Positions 28,589 through 37,070 of a stretch of DNA of 64,000 bases are shown here, piece after piece. Position 1 is the stretch's first letter; each line of letters starts with the position of its first letter. The position numbers and the translations under genes were made by a program. The stretch covers positions 186,001-250,000 of the forward strand of contig NZ_CP042862.1 of the NCBI RefSeq assembly GCF_008001015.1. The letters are read 5' to 3'. The notes beneath the pieces are model-generated. The model was not told the DNA's origin. It was given only the letters and a program-made list of their open reading frames with translations, and did not search any database. This DNA comes from Serinicoccus profundi (lineage in GTDB: Bacteria > Actinomycetota > Actinomycetes > Actinomycetales > Dermatophilaceae).

Positions 28589-28625
28589 GATCGCACCGCC
28601 GAGGGTGTTTGAGGGGGGTGCGATC
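28589..28625 (+). promoter_or_regulatory. 5' leader hairpin of WXG100 mRNA
   Basis: GATCGCACC (28589-28597) and GGTGCGATC (28617-28625) are perfect 9-base arms around a 19-base loop, just after the predicted promoter. It would sit near the 5' end of the transcript and may stabilise it. Confidence 0.45.
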
Positions 28626-28663
28626 ACGACCATTTCCACAACCCTCGGAAGGGGACATACATC

Positions 28664-28939
28664 ATGGCCGTTGGTGGTGAACTCGCAACCCTGCGAGACC
28701 TGCACAAGACGCTCGACACCTCGGCGCTGGACATCCAGCGCGTGTCGGACGACATCGACAAGTCGCTCAACAGCACCGTCTGGACCGGCTCCAACTCGGA
28801 GAAGTTCAAGGATGCCTGGCAGACCTTCAAGCCGACGCTGACCCCGAAGTTGGTCGACGCGCTCAACGAGGCCAAGGAAGACATCAAGACGCAGCACAAC
28901 AACCTGGCCGCCGCCACCGGCGAGTCGGACCGCATCTGA
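28664..28939 (+). CDS. WXG100 family protein (EsxA/ESAT-6-like)
   Basis: 91-residue helical-hairpin secretion substrate with the WXG motif as Trp40-Thr-Gly42 (TVWTGSNSEKF) between two amphipathic helices. No C-terminal YxxxD/E signal is visible (it ends AATGESDRI), so it may be exported through a partner or as a homodimer. GGAAGGGGACAT precedes the ATG. It follows the EccC-type ATPase and has its own promoter-like sequence and a terminator-like hairpin, suggesting high, separate expression. Confidence 0.93.
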   Translation: MAVGGELATLRDLHKTLDTSALDIQRVSDDIDKSLNSTVWTGSNSEKFKDAWQTFKPTLTPKLVDALNEAKEDIKTQHNNLAAATGESDRI

Positions 28940-28950
28940 CGTCAGTCCAC

Positions 28951-28989
28951 GCAGGGGTCGGGGAGCGCGCTGCGCACCTCGACCCCTGC
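28951..28989 (+). terminator. Hairpin terminator after WXG100 gene
   Basis: GCAGGGGTCG (28951-28960) and CGACCCCTGC (28980-28989) form a 10-base perfect stem, 11 bases after the stop. There is no T tract, as is usual in GC-rich actinobacteria. It would limit read-through into the downstream effector-like gene. Confidence 0.6.
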
Positions 28990-29033
28990 TGCATGCCCGT
29001 CCCGCCCGAGGGCCCGAGACCGAGACGGAGCGT

Positions 29034-30113
29034 ATGAGCGTTCGCATCGACCCCGACGGCGTCCTGGCCATGTCTGCGGCCACGCTGGCCGCGGCGCAGA
29101 CCGCGGGCGAGGTCGCCGAGGACGTCCAGCGTGCCGTGGAGCGGGTGGACCACCTCGTCGGTCGGACGCCCCACGTGCGATCCGCGGTGCGGTCGGTCGG
29201 GGAGACCCTCACCGCGGCGGCGGGGCTGGCCTACGACCACGCCACCCACTACGTCGACGACGTGCGACCGCTGCGCGAGCTGGCGGAGGCGGGCTACTGG
29301 CTGCCCGACCTCAGCGCGCTGGGGTGGCAGGGCGAGGAGTCGGTCCTCGGCAACGTCGAGCGCATCTCCCGGTCGGACGAGTTCGGTGCCTTCGTGCTCG
29401 GCACCGGGGAGTCGCTGCTGGAGCGCTACCGCACCTGGCGTCTGCACGTGCCGCGCCGGGGTCCGTCGGCAGGACGGGCCCTGGGGGAGATCTCCGAGCT
29501 GATCACCTTCGCCGACGACGTGGAGGTGCGTCCGGGGCGCGTCGTCGTGCAGGGGCGACCGTGGACGACCTCGCCCAGCGGGCTGCTGGTGCCCGAGCCG
29601 GTCGAGCGTGGACGGCTGAGCCAGGGGCGGATCCAGGGGTCGGCGGCCCGCAGGGGCACGCTCATCGACGACGCGACGTATGCCCCCTGGCGACGCCTCG
29701 TGCCCGACCCCACGATCGGTCGGCCGCCGGCGTGGGCGAGGCATGGCGGACGCGGCCTGATCGTCGTGGGCTCGGCGCTCTCGCTCTACGACGCGGGCGC
29801 CTCGCAGTGGGAGCACGACCAGCGCCACCACCCCGAGTACTCCGACGCCCAGCGCGTGGCCTCCACGGGCTGGAGCGTCGCGACCGAGGGTGGCGGCGCC
29901 GTGGCCGGCGGGATCGCCGGCGGCAAGGTCGGGGCCGGGATCGGGGCAGCCGTCGGGTCGGTCGTGCCGGGCCTGGGCACGGGGGTCGGTGCCGTGGTCG
30001 GTGGTGTTGTCGGGGGCGCGGTCGGCGCCTTCGTGGGGTCGAAGGCGGGCAAGGCGTTGGGCACCGGCCTCCGGGAGGGTGCCGAGGCGGTCTGGGACTC
30101 GGTCTTCGGATGA
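29034..30113 (+). CDS. Candidate type VII substrate with glycine-zipper C-terminus
   Basis: 359 residues. The N-terminal 110 residues are alpha-helical and resemble a long WXG100/LXG-like secretion domain (MSVRIDPDGVLAMSAATLAAAQ). A middle domain (about 160-240) is unrecognised. The C-terminal 80 residues are a run of GxxxG glycine zippers (AGGIAGGKVGAGIGAAVGS and onward), a pattern found in membrane-inserting effectors and in phage or colicin-like pore domains. It sits directly after the WXG100 gene. Inferred role: exported membrane-active protein; it could instead be a structural or chaperone-type component. Confidence 0.7.
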   Translation: MSVRIDPDGVLAMSAATLAAAQTAGEVAEDVQRAVERVDHLVGRTPHVRSAVRSVGETLTAAAGLAYDHATHYVDDVRPLRELAEAGYWLPDLSALGWQGEESVLGNVERISRSDEFGAFVLGTGESLLERYRTWRLHVPRRGPSAGRALGEISELITFADDVEVRPGRVVVQGRPWTTSPSGLLVPEPVERGRLSQGRIQGSAARRGTLIDDATYAPWRRLVPDPTIGRPPAWARHGGRGLIVVGSALSLYDAGASQWEHDQRHHPEYSDAQRVASTGWSVATEGGGAVAGGIAGGKVGAGIGAAVGSVVPGLGTGVGAVVGGVVGGAVGAFVGSKAGKALGTGLREGAEAVWDSVFG

Positions 30114-30119
30114 GGCCGG

Positions 30120-31496
30120 ATGACAGACTCGGCCCTGATGCCTGACATGACGACCCTGCCCGACCTCGGCGTCACCCTGACGCCTCCCGCCGGATGGGCG
30201 GTCGGGACCGTGCGGACCACGCTCGGGGAGCCGGTCGTCCTCGTGCCCGAGCCGTGGGGTCCCGACCTCGGCTTCCGGCCCAGCCTGAGCGTGGTGGCCG
30301 TGCCGTCCGCGGGCGCGACCGTCTCGCCGCACCGCGCGGCGACCGAGGCAATGGCCGTCGCGCTCGCCGAGCAGGACGCCCACCTCGTGTCGGACGACCG
30401 GTGGCCGGGCGGTCGACGCCTGCGGTGGCTGGCCTGGGTGGCGGGGGAGGAGCTCGTCCTGCAGCAGTGGGTCATGGCCATGACCGACCGCGTGCTGACC
30501 TTCACGGCGACGGTCGACGTGGAGCGGTGGACCGTGGTGGGCCCGCTGCTCGAGGACGTGGTCGCGGGGGCACGGATCGAGGGGGAGCAGGCGCCGGAGC
30601 AGCCCTACAACCGGCGGTGGCAGCGGGCCAGGAGCACCGGCACCGACCCCGAGCCGGCCCGTGACGTCGACCTGCTTGACCTCGGCGAGAACCTCGAGGA
30701 CCTGTCGCGGGTGCGGGACGCGCAGCGCTTCCGGCCCTCCGGGGTGACGGTGGACCGCGAGAGCCTGCTGGGCTGGGTGCGTGACGGCACCACGAGCGCA
30801 CCCGAGCTGGCCGACGTCGGGCTCGTGGACCACGACGGTGCGCCGACGGAGACGGGGGCGCGGCTGCGGACCGTCGTGGGCGGGGCGGACCGCGTCGTCC
30901 AGATCGGGGCGACCATCGGTCTGCTGCCGCTGACCTTCTCGCTCTACCGTCGCGGCGGCGACACCATCGTCCTCGCCACCGACGGCATCTCGCAGTGGCG
31001 GAGCGCCGATCCCCACCGGCGGGCTCTGGGCGAGGTGCCCTCCCGGATCCATGTGATGGACCTGTCCACCGTGGGCGCCGTCGGTGTCCTGTGCTCGTGG
31101 CTGGGCGTCGCGCCGGCCTGGTCGCTGGCCCTCGACCCACGCGAGGTCACCCGTGACCGGCTCCTGTCGCGCCTGCAGGACCGCACGACCCCGCCGCCGC
31201 ACACGCAGGAGCGGTGGCGTCAGATATGGCGTCGGCTGGCGGCACTGTGGACGCTGCGGGTGGAGGATGCCGACGGCCCGCTGGCGGGACTGGTCGCGGT
31301 GGACGCCGGGGACCGGGGTGCCTATCTGCTGACCGAGCCTGCCGAGGTCGACAGGGAGGGTGACGGGGAGGTGGCCGCAGGGACAACCGGCGCCGGACCC
31401 GCAGGCGCCGAGCGGGTCGGCCTCACCCCGCTGCCGTCGGCGGCGCTCTTCGACGAGCTCGTGGCCCTCGTCATCGACCCGGTACGCGTGCCGTGA
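30120..31496 (+). CDS. Hypothetical type VII locus protein
   Basis: 458-residue soluble protein in two parts. Residues about 10-160 (LGVTLTPPAGWAVG ... VVAGARIEGE) look like a Mog1/PsbP or LpqN-like alpha/beta fold. Residues about 200-440 (GVTVDRESLLGWV ... LPSAALFDELVALV) are reminiscent of EspG-type ESX chaperones, but I cannot confirm this. It begins seven bases after the glycine-zipper gene and overlaps the next gene by GTGA, so the three form one unit. A chaperone or immunity role is possible. Confidence 0.65.
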   Translation: MTDSALMPDMTTLPDLGVTLTPPAGWAVGTVRTTLGEPVVLVPEPWGPDLGFRPSLSVVAVPSAGATVSPHRAATEAMAVALAEQDAHLVSDDRWPGGRRLRWLAWVAGEELVLQQWVMAMTDRVLTFTATVDVERWTVVGPLLEDVVAGARIEGEQAPEQPYNRRWQRARSTGTDPEPARDVDLLDLGENLEDLSRVRDAQRFRPSGVTVDRESLLGWVRDGTTSAPELADVGLVDHDGAPTETGARLRTVVGGADRVVQIGATIGLLPLTFSLYRRGGDTIVLATDGISQWRSADPHRRALGEVPSRIHVMDLSTVGAVGVLCSWLGVAPAWSLALDPREVTRDRLLSRLQDRTTPPPHTQERWRQIWRRLAALWTLRVEDADGPLAGLVAVDAGDRGAYLLTEPAEVDREGDGEVAAGTTGAGPAGAERVGLTPLPSAALFDELVALVIDPVRVP

Positions 31497-31843
31497 CCGA
31501 CGGCGAGGTGCTCCCCACCCTGGCCTGGGGCGTCGCCTGCCTGGCCTTCGTCGGGTGGGGGGTCGCGGCATACCTCGGCCGCTGGTCGTTCCTGCGGGAG
31601 CGGATGCTCGCCGACCCGGAGGGGCAACGGCATGCCGGTGCCCTGTGGCTCGGGCTGCTCGGGGTGCCCGTGCTGGCGCTGGTGGCGCTGCCGGGGGAGG
31701 GCTTCGGTGCGGGTCGGGTGCTGGCGCTGGTGGTCCTGGGACTGCTGCTGGGTGCCCTGTGCGTGCTGGTGCTCGGTCGGCCGCGAGGCGCGGCAGGGCG
31801 GCTCACGCCCGGCTGGCTCCGTCGGGCGCGGGGGTGTCGCTGA
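31493..31843 (+). CDS. Three-helix membrane protein
   Basis: 116 residues with three membrane helices (about 7-27, 50-67, 74-95) and a basic C-terminus. It is translationally coupled to the upstream gene. Its position after a glycine-zipper protein fits a membrane immunity protein or a small secretion accessory protein; both are inferences from context. Confidence 0.65.
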   Translation: MTDGEVLPTLAWGVACLAFVGWGVAAYLGRWSFLRERMLADPEGQRHAGALWLGLLGVPVLALVALPGEGFGAGRVLALVVLGLLLGALCVLVLGRPRGAAGRLTPGWLRRARGCR

Positions 31844-31846
31844 GGC

Positions 31847-32179
31847 CTACTGCCCGGCCTGCTCGAGCTCGAGCCGGTCGGCCTCGTCGTCGAGCTCCTC
31901 GGCGCGGGTCTCGCATCGTCCGGCGTAGTCGACGACGTCCTCGGCCGCGGTGCGGAGCCGGCCGCGGGCTTGCGTGACCTGGTCGTAGAACTCGGTGGCG
32001 GCGCTGCCCCACCACACCCCGTCACGCGCGTGGGGGTAGTGGGTGAGCACGCCGGACGTGTCGTCGTCGAGCAGCGGTGCCTTGGTCCGCATCGTCCGGG
32101 CGACGTCCCGCAGGGTCTCTGCGCGGTCGCGGAGCTCGGACGGCGTAGGCATACGATCCAGTCTCGCACGACCGACCAT
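31847..32179 (-). CDS. WXG100-like helical protein
   Basis: 110 residues, almost wholly helical, with a central WWG turn (VWWGSAATEFYDQ) that fits the WXG pattern and heptad-rich Glu/Arg/Leu flanks. The second Met (ATG at 32152, MPTPSELRD) is an alternative start. It converges on the membrane-protein gene with three bases between the stops. Probably a second, divergent WXG100 superfamily member of the same locus. Confidence 0.65.
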   Translation of the reverse strand: MVGRARLDRMPTPSELRDRAETLRDVARTMRTKAPLLDDDTSGVLTHYPHARDGVWWGSAATEFYDQVTQARGRLRTAAEDVVDYAGRCETRAEELDDEADRLELEQAGQ

Positions 32180-32234
32180 CGCTCTTTCTGCGTGCCTCTG
32201 ACAGATTCGCTAGAGAACCGCATACAGTGCCATC

Positions 32235-33444
32235 GTGGATCCGATCCGTAACCCCTATGCCCCCGGCGCCGGTCAGCGCCCACCTGAGCTCGCCGGTCGC
32301 GACGAGCAGCTGGACCGCTTCCGCGTCGTGCTGGAGCGCATCCAGCGCGGCCGCCCCGAGCGCTCGATGGTGCTCACCGGGCTGCGCGGCGTCGGCAAGA
32401 CGGTGCTGCTCAACGCGCTGCGAGGTGCGGCGGTGCGCTCGCGGTGGGGGACCGGCAAGTATGAGGCGCGTCCGGAGCAGGGGATGCGTCGCCCGATGGC
32501 GGCGGCGCTGCACGTGGCGGTGCGCGAGCTGGGGCACCCGCAGGGCGATGAGGTCGACCACGTGCTGGGCGTCATCAAGGCGTTCGCGCAGAAGGACCAG
32601 CCTGGTGCCAAGCTGCGCGACCGGTGGAACCCCGGGATCGACGCGCCGGCGGTGACCGGCCGTGCCGACTCCGGCGACATCGAGATCGACCTGGTCGAGC
32701 TCCTCTCCGACGTCGGAGGGCTCGCGGCGGACGTCGGCAAGGGCGTCGCCGTCTTCATCGACGAGATGCAGGACCTGCAGGCCGACGACGTGTCGGCGAT
32801 CTGCGCGGCCTGCCACGAGCTGAGCCCAGTCGGCCCTGCCGGTGATCGTCGTCGGGGCCGGGCTCCCGCACCTGCCGGCGGTGCTGTCGGCGAGCAAGTC
32901 CTACTCCGAGCGGCTCTTCCGCTACAACCGGATCGACCGCCTCTCACGCGAGGAGGCGGAGCGGGCCCTGCAGCTGCCCGCGGAGGACGAGGACGCGGCC
33001 TGGTCACCCGAGGCGCTGGCGGCGATGTATGCCGCGACCGGCGGCTACCCCTACTTCATCCAGGCCTACGGCAAGGAGGTGTGGGACCTCGCGCCGGAGT
33101 CGCCGATCACCGACGAGGACGTGCGGGTCGCCGGGCCGGCGGCGGAGGCCGAGCTGGCGGTCGGCTTCTTCGGCAGCCGCTACGAGCGGGCGACGCCGGG
33201 GGAGCGGGAGTACCTCCGGGCCATGGCCGACCTCGCGGCCGAGCGGGTCGAGGCCGGCGAGGAGATCGACGAGACCGAGTCGGTGCCGACCGCGGAGATC
33301 GCCACCCACCTGGACCGCAAGCCGCAGTCGCTGTCCCCGGCGCGCGACGCGCTGCTCAAGAAGGGCCTCATCTACTCCGGCGAGCGGGGCCGGATCGCCT
33401 TCACGGTCCCGCACTTCGGGAGGTATCTCCGCCAGCACACGTGA
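32235..33444 (+). pseudogene. AAA/ORC-like ATPase, single-base frameshift
   Basis: P-loop ATPase of the AAA_16/ORC-like type, about 402 residues if repaired. The first frame from GTG 32235 has Walker A GLRGVGKTVLL and Walker B VAVFIDEMQDL. After CHELS the frame is lost; removing one C from CCC at 32824-32826 restores QSALPVIVVGAGLPHL, and the rest reads to 33444 (sensor region, LFRYNRIDRLS, and a C-terminal winged helix, DALLKKGLIYSGERGRIAF). The sequence therefore has one extra base. Substrate and role are unknown. Confidence 0.8.
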
Positions 33445-33578
33445 GGCGAGGGCTGACGCCCCTGCACGGGCACGGAGGTCCGCTGGACAGCAGGGCGCCG
33501 TGCAGTGGAGAGGGTGCTTTCTCGGCTGGTGGAACGAGCGGGTCCACGATCGCGTCCGAGGGATCGAGGAGGGTCGTC

Positions 33579-34265
33579 ATGTGGAGCTGTAGCAGAGGAC
33601 TGCGTGTTGGCCTCGCGGCGAGTCTTGGCCCCCTCGTGATCACCATCTCCGCTCCGGGGGCCGCGGCCACGTCGTGCGCGCCGCATCCGGATGGATCGCC
33701 GGAGGCCATCGCCGCCGAGCAGGAGGTGCTCGCCGTTGAACAGCCGTTCCGCGAGCGATATGACGGGGCGGTCCTGGGCACCGTCGTGCGGACACGCACC
33801 CAAGATGACTCGAACCGTCCGGACTACGGGCGCACCATAGTGGTGATGGACGTCCTGGGCGCTCTCGGTCCGCGCCTGCCGGAGCAGGTAGACATCATCG
33901 AGCCAGATCCCGGGTGGATGAACGGTTTCGGCTTGCAAGCCGGCCAGCACTATTTCGTGCCCTATGTCATCGACGGGGGCGACCTCAAGTCCTTCGTGTG
34001 TGACCCCATCAGCGTCGTGGATCCGAGCACGGTCACAGATCTCGTCGCAGTAGCTGACGAGCATCCTTGGCCGGACGACCAGCTCAAGACCATCCCACCC
34101 GAAGCGGTTTCCCACGGAGACGACGCATCGGCCACGGTGCAGGACGCCGCGCAGGGATCACGGTGGCCCGTCCCGGCGGTGGCTGTCGCGGGCCTTGTGA
34201 CGCTGGCGGTCGGTGTAGGCCTGGCGAGGATCGCTCTCAGGAGGTCCGCCTCGTCTCAGCACTGA
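33579..34265 (+). CDS. Exported membrane-anchored protein, NTR/TIMP-like fold possible
   Basis: 228 residues: signal peptide (about 1-31, GAAA/TSC), extracellular part to about 195, and a C-terminal helix with an RRSASSQH tail. The exported part has VLGTVVRT, LGPRLPEQVDII and LQAGQHYFVPYVI between two cysteines, a layout that recalls bacterial NTR/TIMP-like OB folds (inference). GAGGAGGGTCGTC precedes the ATG. GC content and codon choice begin to drop here relative to upstream genes. Confidence 0.7.
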   Translation: MWSCSRGLRVGLAASLGPLVITISAPGAAATSCAPHPDGSPEAIAAEQEVLAVEQPFRERYDGAVLGTVVRTRTQDDSNRPDYGRTIVVMDVLGALGPRLPEQVDIIEPDPGWMNGFGLQAGQHYFVPYVIDGGDLKSFVCDPISVVDPSTVTDLVAVADEHPWPDDQLKTIPPEAVSHGDDASATVQDAAQGSRWPVPAVAVAGLVTLAVGVGLARIALRRSASSQH

Positions 34266-34320
34266 GGCGCGGCAGCGGCCGCCGTCGTCGCGGGGGCTCA
34301 CGCAGAGCGGCATCAGAAGC

Positions 34321-34701
34321 ATGTGCACAGTCGCCCTGAGTCATGATGTCGCGATGGACGTCAACGAACTGGTGGGCACCTTCGTCGTCGAGGTGGGTGT
34401 CCGGCAGGCGTGGCCTTTCGTCGGCTTCTGCGATCACCGCGTGACGTCGAGCAGGGAGACGCGCCTCTATCTGGACGCCACCTGGTCGATCGGTGGCGAG
34501 CCGGAAAGAGGCGTGGACGAGACACAGCAGTGGTTGACCGCGGCCGATGATCTCGACGGACTCACCGTTTCGGATGCCACGGTAGTGAGCGGGGGCGCAC
34601 TGCGCCTGGAGTTTGTCGGCGGCGTCGTGCTGAGCGTCTCCACCACCTCGACGTTGAAGTTCTCGGAGGCGCGGTGGTGGTTCTCACCCTGGCATCACTA
34701 G
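34321..34701 (+). CDS. Small hypothetical protein, DUF6188-like
   Basis: 126 residues (or 115 from the ATG at 34354, MDVNELVG). The beta-rich sequence VRLYLDATW... LRLEFVGGVVLSV resembles DUF6188-type small proteins, many of which appear in toxin-immunity neighbourhoods. No signal peptide. Family call is tentative. Confidence 0.55.
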   Translation: MCTVALSHDVAMDVNELVGTFVVEVGVRQAWPFVGFCDHRVTSSRETRLYLDATWSIGGEPERGVDETQQWLTAADDLDGLTVSDATVVSGGALRLEFVGGVVLSVSTTSTLKFSEARWWFSPWHH

Positions 34702-34783
34702 GTCGGGGGTGGCCAGGACCGTCGCTCTGACACTGAGCTCCTGTCGCACGGCAGCTCGGTGAGTTCTGAGTCAGGATGGCGGT

Positions 34784-35338
34784 ATGGGCACCCGCATCGA
34801 GAAGTTCCTCTCCCACCTGGATGGGCTGAGCGGCGGCGTCGAGCCGCAGTTCTGGCCCGTCGAGGCCACATCACCTGGCCATCATGGTGTGACCGCCATC
34901 GGATACCAGGACCTGCCAGACGAAGGTCTGCTCCTCGGTGTCACGTACGGACTCTCGCTGGCCCGTCAGGAGGCGTGGCGTCTGGGTCGGCCGGAGCTGA
35001 GCATCAGCGTGAGATCTGACGATCCGGCTTGGGCTCTCGCCATTGCGCACCTCGCTGAGCAGCTGCGCCATGACTGCCCGTTCAGCTACGGCAACACCAT
35101 CAACTTCGGCGAGCCGATCGCGGCTGGGTCATCGCTCGACGGCTTCGTCGTGTTCGCCCCGCTGGTCTTCGGTCCGGGCGCCGCCCGGGTGGACGTTGGC
35201 GACGACCTGCCGGTCACCATCGTCGGGATGTACCCCACCTACGCGGCTGAGAGGCAGTTCATCGCCGAGAAGGGCCTCGAGGCGTTCTGGGCGCTGGACT
35301 GGGATCCCTACGATGTGACACGCCCGCCAGTGGTCTAG
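34784..35338 (+). CDS. Suppressor-of-fused (SUFU) domain protein
   Basis: 184-residue SUFU-fold protein. The conserved core is LPDEGLLLGVTYGLSLA, ELSISVRSDDPAW, the NTINFGEPIA segment and FVVFAPLVFGP. Bacterial SUFU domains are frequent immunity proteins in polymorphic-toxin loci; here no cognate toxin is visible nearby. It stands alone in the accessory region, with a weak start context. Confidence 0.8.
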   Translation: MGTRIEKFLSHLDGLSGGVEPQFWPVEATSPGHHGVTAIGYQDLPDEGLLLGVTYGLSLARQEAWRLGRPELSISVRSDDPAWALAIAHLAEQLRHDCPFSYGNTINFGEPIAAGSSLDGFVVFAPLVFGPGAARVDVGDDLPVTIVGMYPTYAAERQFIAEKGLEAFWALDWDPYDVTRPPVV

Positions 35339-35490
35339 TGCGCCGCAGTGACGGCTGGGTCAGGGCCGTGAGCCGCTCGCTTCGCGAATGCAGCGACCAA
35401 TCCTCCTTGAGGCGGGGTCCCCAGTAGCGCCAGTCGGCAGATGCGGGTGATGAGCGGCGAACCTTCGAGGTCGACGAGCAGATCGCTCAC

Positions 35491-35733
35491 GTGTTCAAGC
35501 ATCCGCACCTGGGGATGGACGACGTGATGGACGCGTGGAGCAGCGACCCGCTGTTCTACGTGGCAAAGCCGCCCGCTCATTGGGTGATGTTCGCGGAAGT
35601 CAGTGGGCGAGTACTCATCGTGCCGCTGGCTCCATCTCGATCGGGCGATCCGAGCAAGTGCCGACCGATCGGCTGCTACGAGGCGTCTTCGGGCCTCGCC
35701 GCTACGTACCGAAGGGACCGTGATGAGCACTGA
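35491..35733 (+). CDS. BrnT-like toxin
   Basis: 80 residues from GTG 35491. The sequence shows the small-toxin pattern: FKHPHLGMDDVMDAW near the N-terminus, a beta core VMFAEVSGRVLIVPLAP and the terminal RPIGCYEASSGLAATYRR, which resembles BrnT-type RNase toxins. The open frame extends upstream (FEVDEQIAHV) but without a start codon, so the N-terminus may be incomplete. It overlaps the ribbon-helix-helix gene by 11 bases, the classic toxin-first order of brnTA. Confidence 0.6.
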   Translation: MFKHPHLGMDDVMDAWSSDPLFYVAKPPAHWVMFAEVSGRVLIVPLAPSRSGDPSKCRPIGCYEASSGLAATYRRDRDEH

Positions 35734-35965
35734 CGACAGCCGGCCGATGACGCCGGAGCAGGAGTACGACTTCTACGCCGACCCGCGCAACCAGGAGCCC
35801 CAGGGGCCTGCGCGTCGACGCAAGCGTCCACTGAGCGCACCCGTACCGGTGCGCTTCCCGGCCGAGCTGCTCGAGGAAGTCAAGCGCGCGGCGGAAGCTG
35901 ACGATCGTTCAGTCTCGGCCTGGATCCGCCGAGCCGTCGAGCACGAGCTGTCCCGCCCCGCCTGA
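35723..35965 (+). CDS. Ribbon-helix-helix antitoxin
   Basis: 80 residues. A disordered acidic N-terminus (MSTDDSRPMTPEQEYDFYAD) and a basic linker lead to a C-terminal RHH/CopG-like fold: VPVRFPAELLEEVKRAAEADDRS followed by SAWIRRAVEHEL. GAAGGGACC lies before the ATG. It most likely represses its own operon and neutralises the overlapping BrnT-like toxin. Confidence 0.75.
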   Translation: MSTDDSRPMTPEQEYDFYADPRNQEPQGPARRRKRPLSAPVPVRFPAELLEEVKRAAEADDRSVSAWIRRAVEHELSRPA

Positions 35966-36067
35966 CCCAATAAGCCCAGCACGCGGCCAGCGGCATGACA
36001 GTAAGCATCTCGCTCACCTTCGGGATGTTGGCAATGGGCACGGAGCTCCGCGACGCAGTCGGCTGAC

Positions 36068-36850
36068 ATGGAGGCCTCGGCGGCGCTACGGTCACTTATG
36101 CGAGAACGGCGCTGGCCATGGGTCGGGACATCGGTCCTGCTCCTAGCGGCCGCCGTCGCCGCCGGCTGGTCGACCTACCTGCACTGGCAACCCTGTCGTG
36201 GCGCTCTTCTCTCCGGCAGCGTGGTCCGCGCCTACAAGTACGCTCCGGACTTCTCCGATGCGTGCCTGCGCCGGATGGACGGCAGCCTCCCTTTCCCGTT
36301 CCTACCCGAGGCCGCGCAGCGGACGCCGTGGGCCTCGGAGCTCGGAGTCGTGGCCATGAGCCTGGCCGCGGCGGCGTGGCTCCTTTTGGTGGTGGGGACG
36401 AGCTGGTCGCTGAGGACCAAGTTGGTGGCAGCCCTGCCAGGACTGACAACCCTGGCCCTGGCCGCCGCCTTGGCGCTCGCCACCGTCGACCCCGGCCTCA
36501 GCGCCGACGACGACGTTTCGATGTGGATACTGCTGACGCCTGAGGTGGCTGCGTTGGCGGCGATAGCCGCGATCCTGGCTTGGCAACCGGAGCTCGATGA
36601 ACGCACCCTTGCGCGCGTGCTGGTCGTGGCCTGGGGAACCACGGCCTTCGGTGCGGTTCACCTGGTCGTCGAATATGCGTTCATGCTCGCTTTCAGCGAC
36701 GCCAACTGGGACACGCCACCGCTCACCGGGTCCGTCACCGTTGCAACGCTCGTCGTCGCAGCCGTCCTGACGCTGAGGATGGCCCTCCACCCCTCGCCCG
36801 TGCCGGGCAGCACGAATCACCCATCTCCGGCTGTCCACCCGTACTCCTGA
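36068..36850 (+). CDS. Polytopic membrane protein, hypothetical
   Basis: 260 residues with about six membrane helices (the first at about 18-36, others between 90 and 245) and an extracytosolic loop containing two cysteines (QPCRGALL, DACLRRMDG). The ATG at 36098 (MRERRWPW) is an alternative start. No family recognised. Pro-rich C-terminus. Confidence 0.65.
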   Translation: MEASAALRSLMRERRWPWVGTSVLLLAAAVAAGWSTYLHWQPCRGALLSGSVVRAYKYAPDFSDACLRRMDGSLPFPFLPEAAQRTPWASELGVVAMSLAAAAWLLLVVGTSWSLRTKLVAALPGLTTLALAAALALATVDPGLSADDDVSMWILLTPEVAALAAIAAILAWQPELDERTLARVLVVAWGTTAFGAVHLVVEYAFMLAFSDANWDTPPLTGSVTVATLVVAAVLTLRMALHPSPVPGSTNHPSPAVHPYS

Positions 36851-37070
36851 GCCTGGTCGCAACGCTCCTCAGGTCCCACCTGCGGCGCAGTCCGACGAGC
36901 GTAGCCGTCCTCCACGCGGCAGGAGGGACGCTGCACGACCGAGTAACCCTCACAGATTGTGCAGGCGGCGTCGATTCGATCGAGGCAGCTGGCGCAGAAT
37001 CGGGCCGCTACGACAGTGCAACTAATGGAACGCCCCCGGGGGGACTCCGAGGGTGATTCCGACTGCCTGG

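Noticed and set aside
33445-34265. Continuation of the AAA ATPase to 34265
   Set aside because: The frame stays open past 33444, but the ATPase itself ends there in its corrected frame and a new signal-peptide protein with its own ribosome site begins at 33579.
36851-37070. tRNA gene
   Set aside because: A GATTCGATC stretch recalls a T-loop but no acceptor stem or anticodon arm fits.
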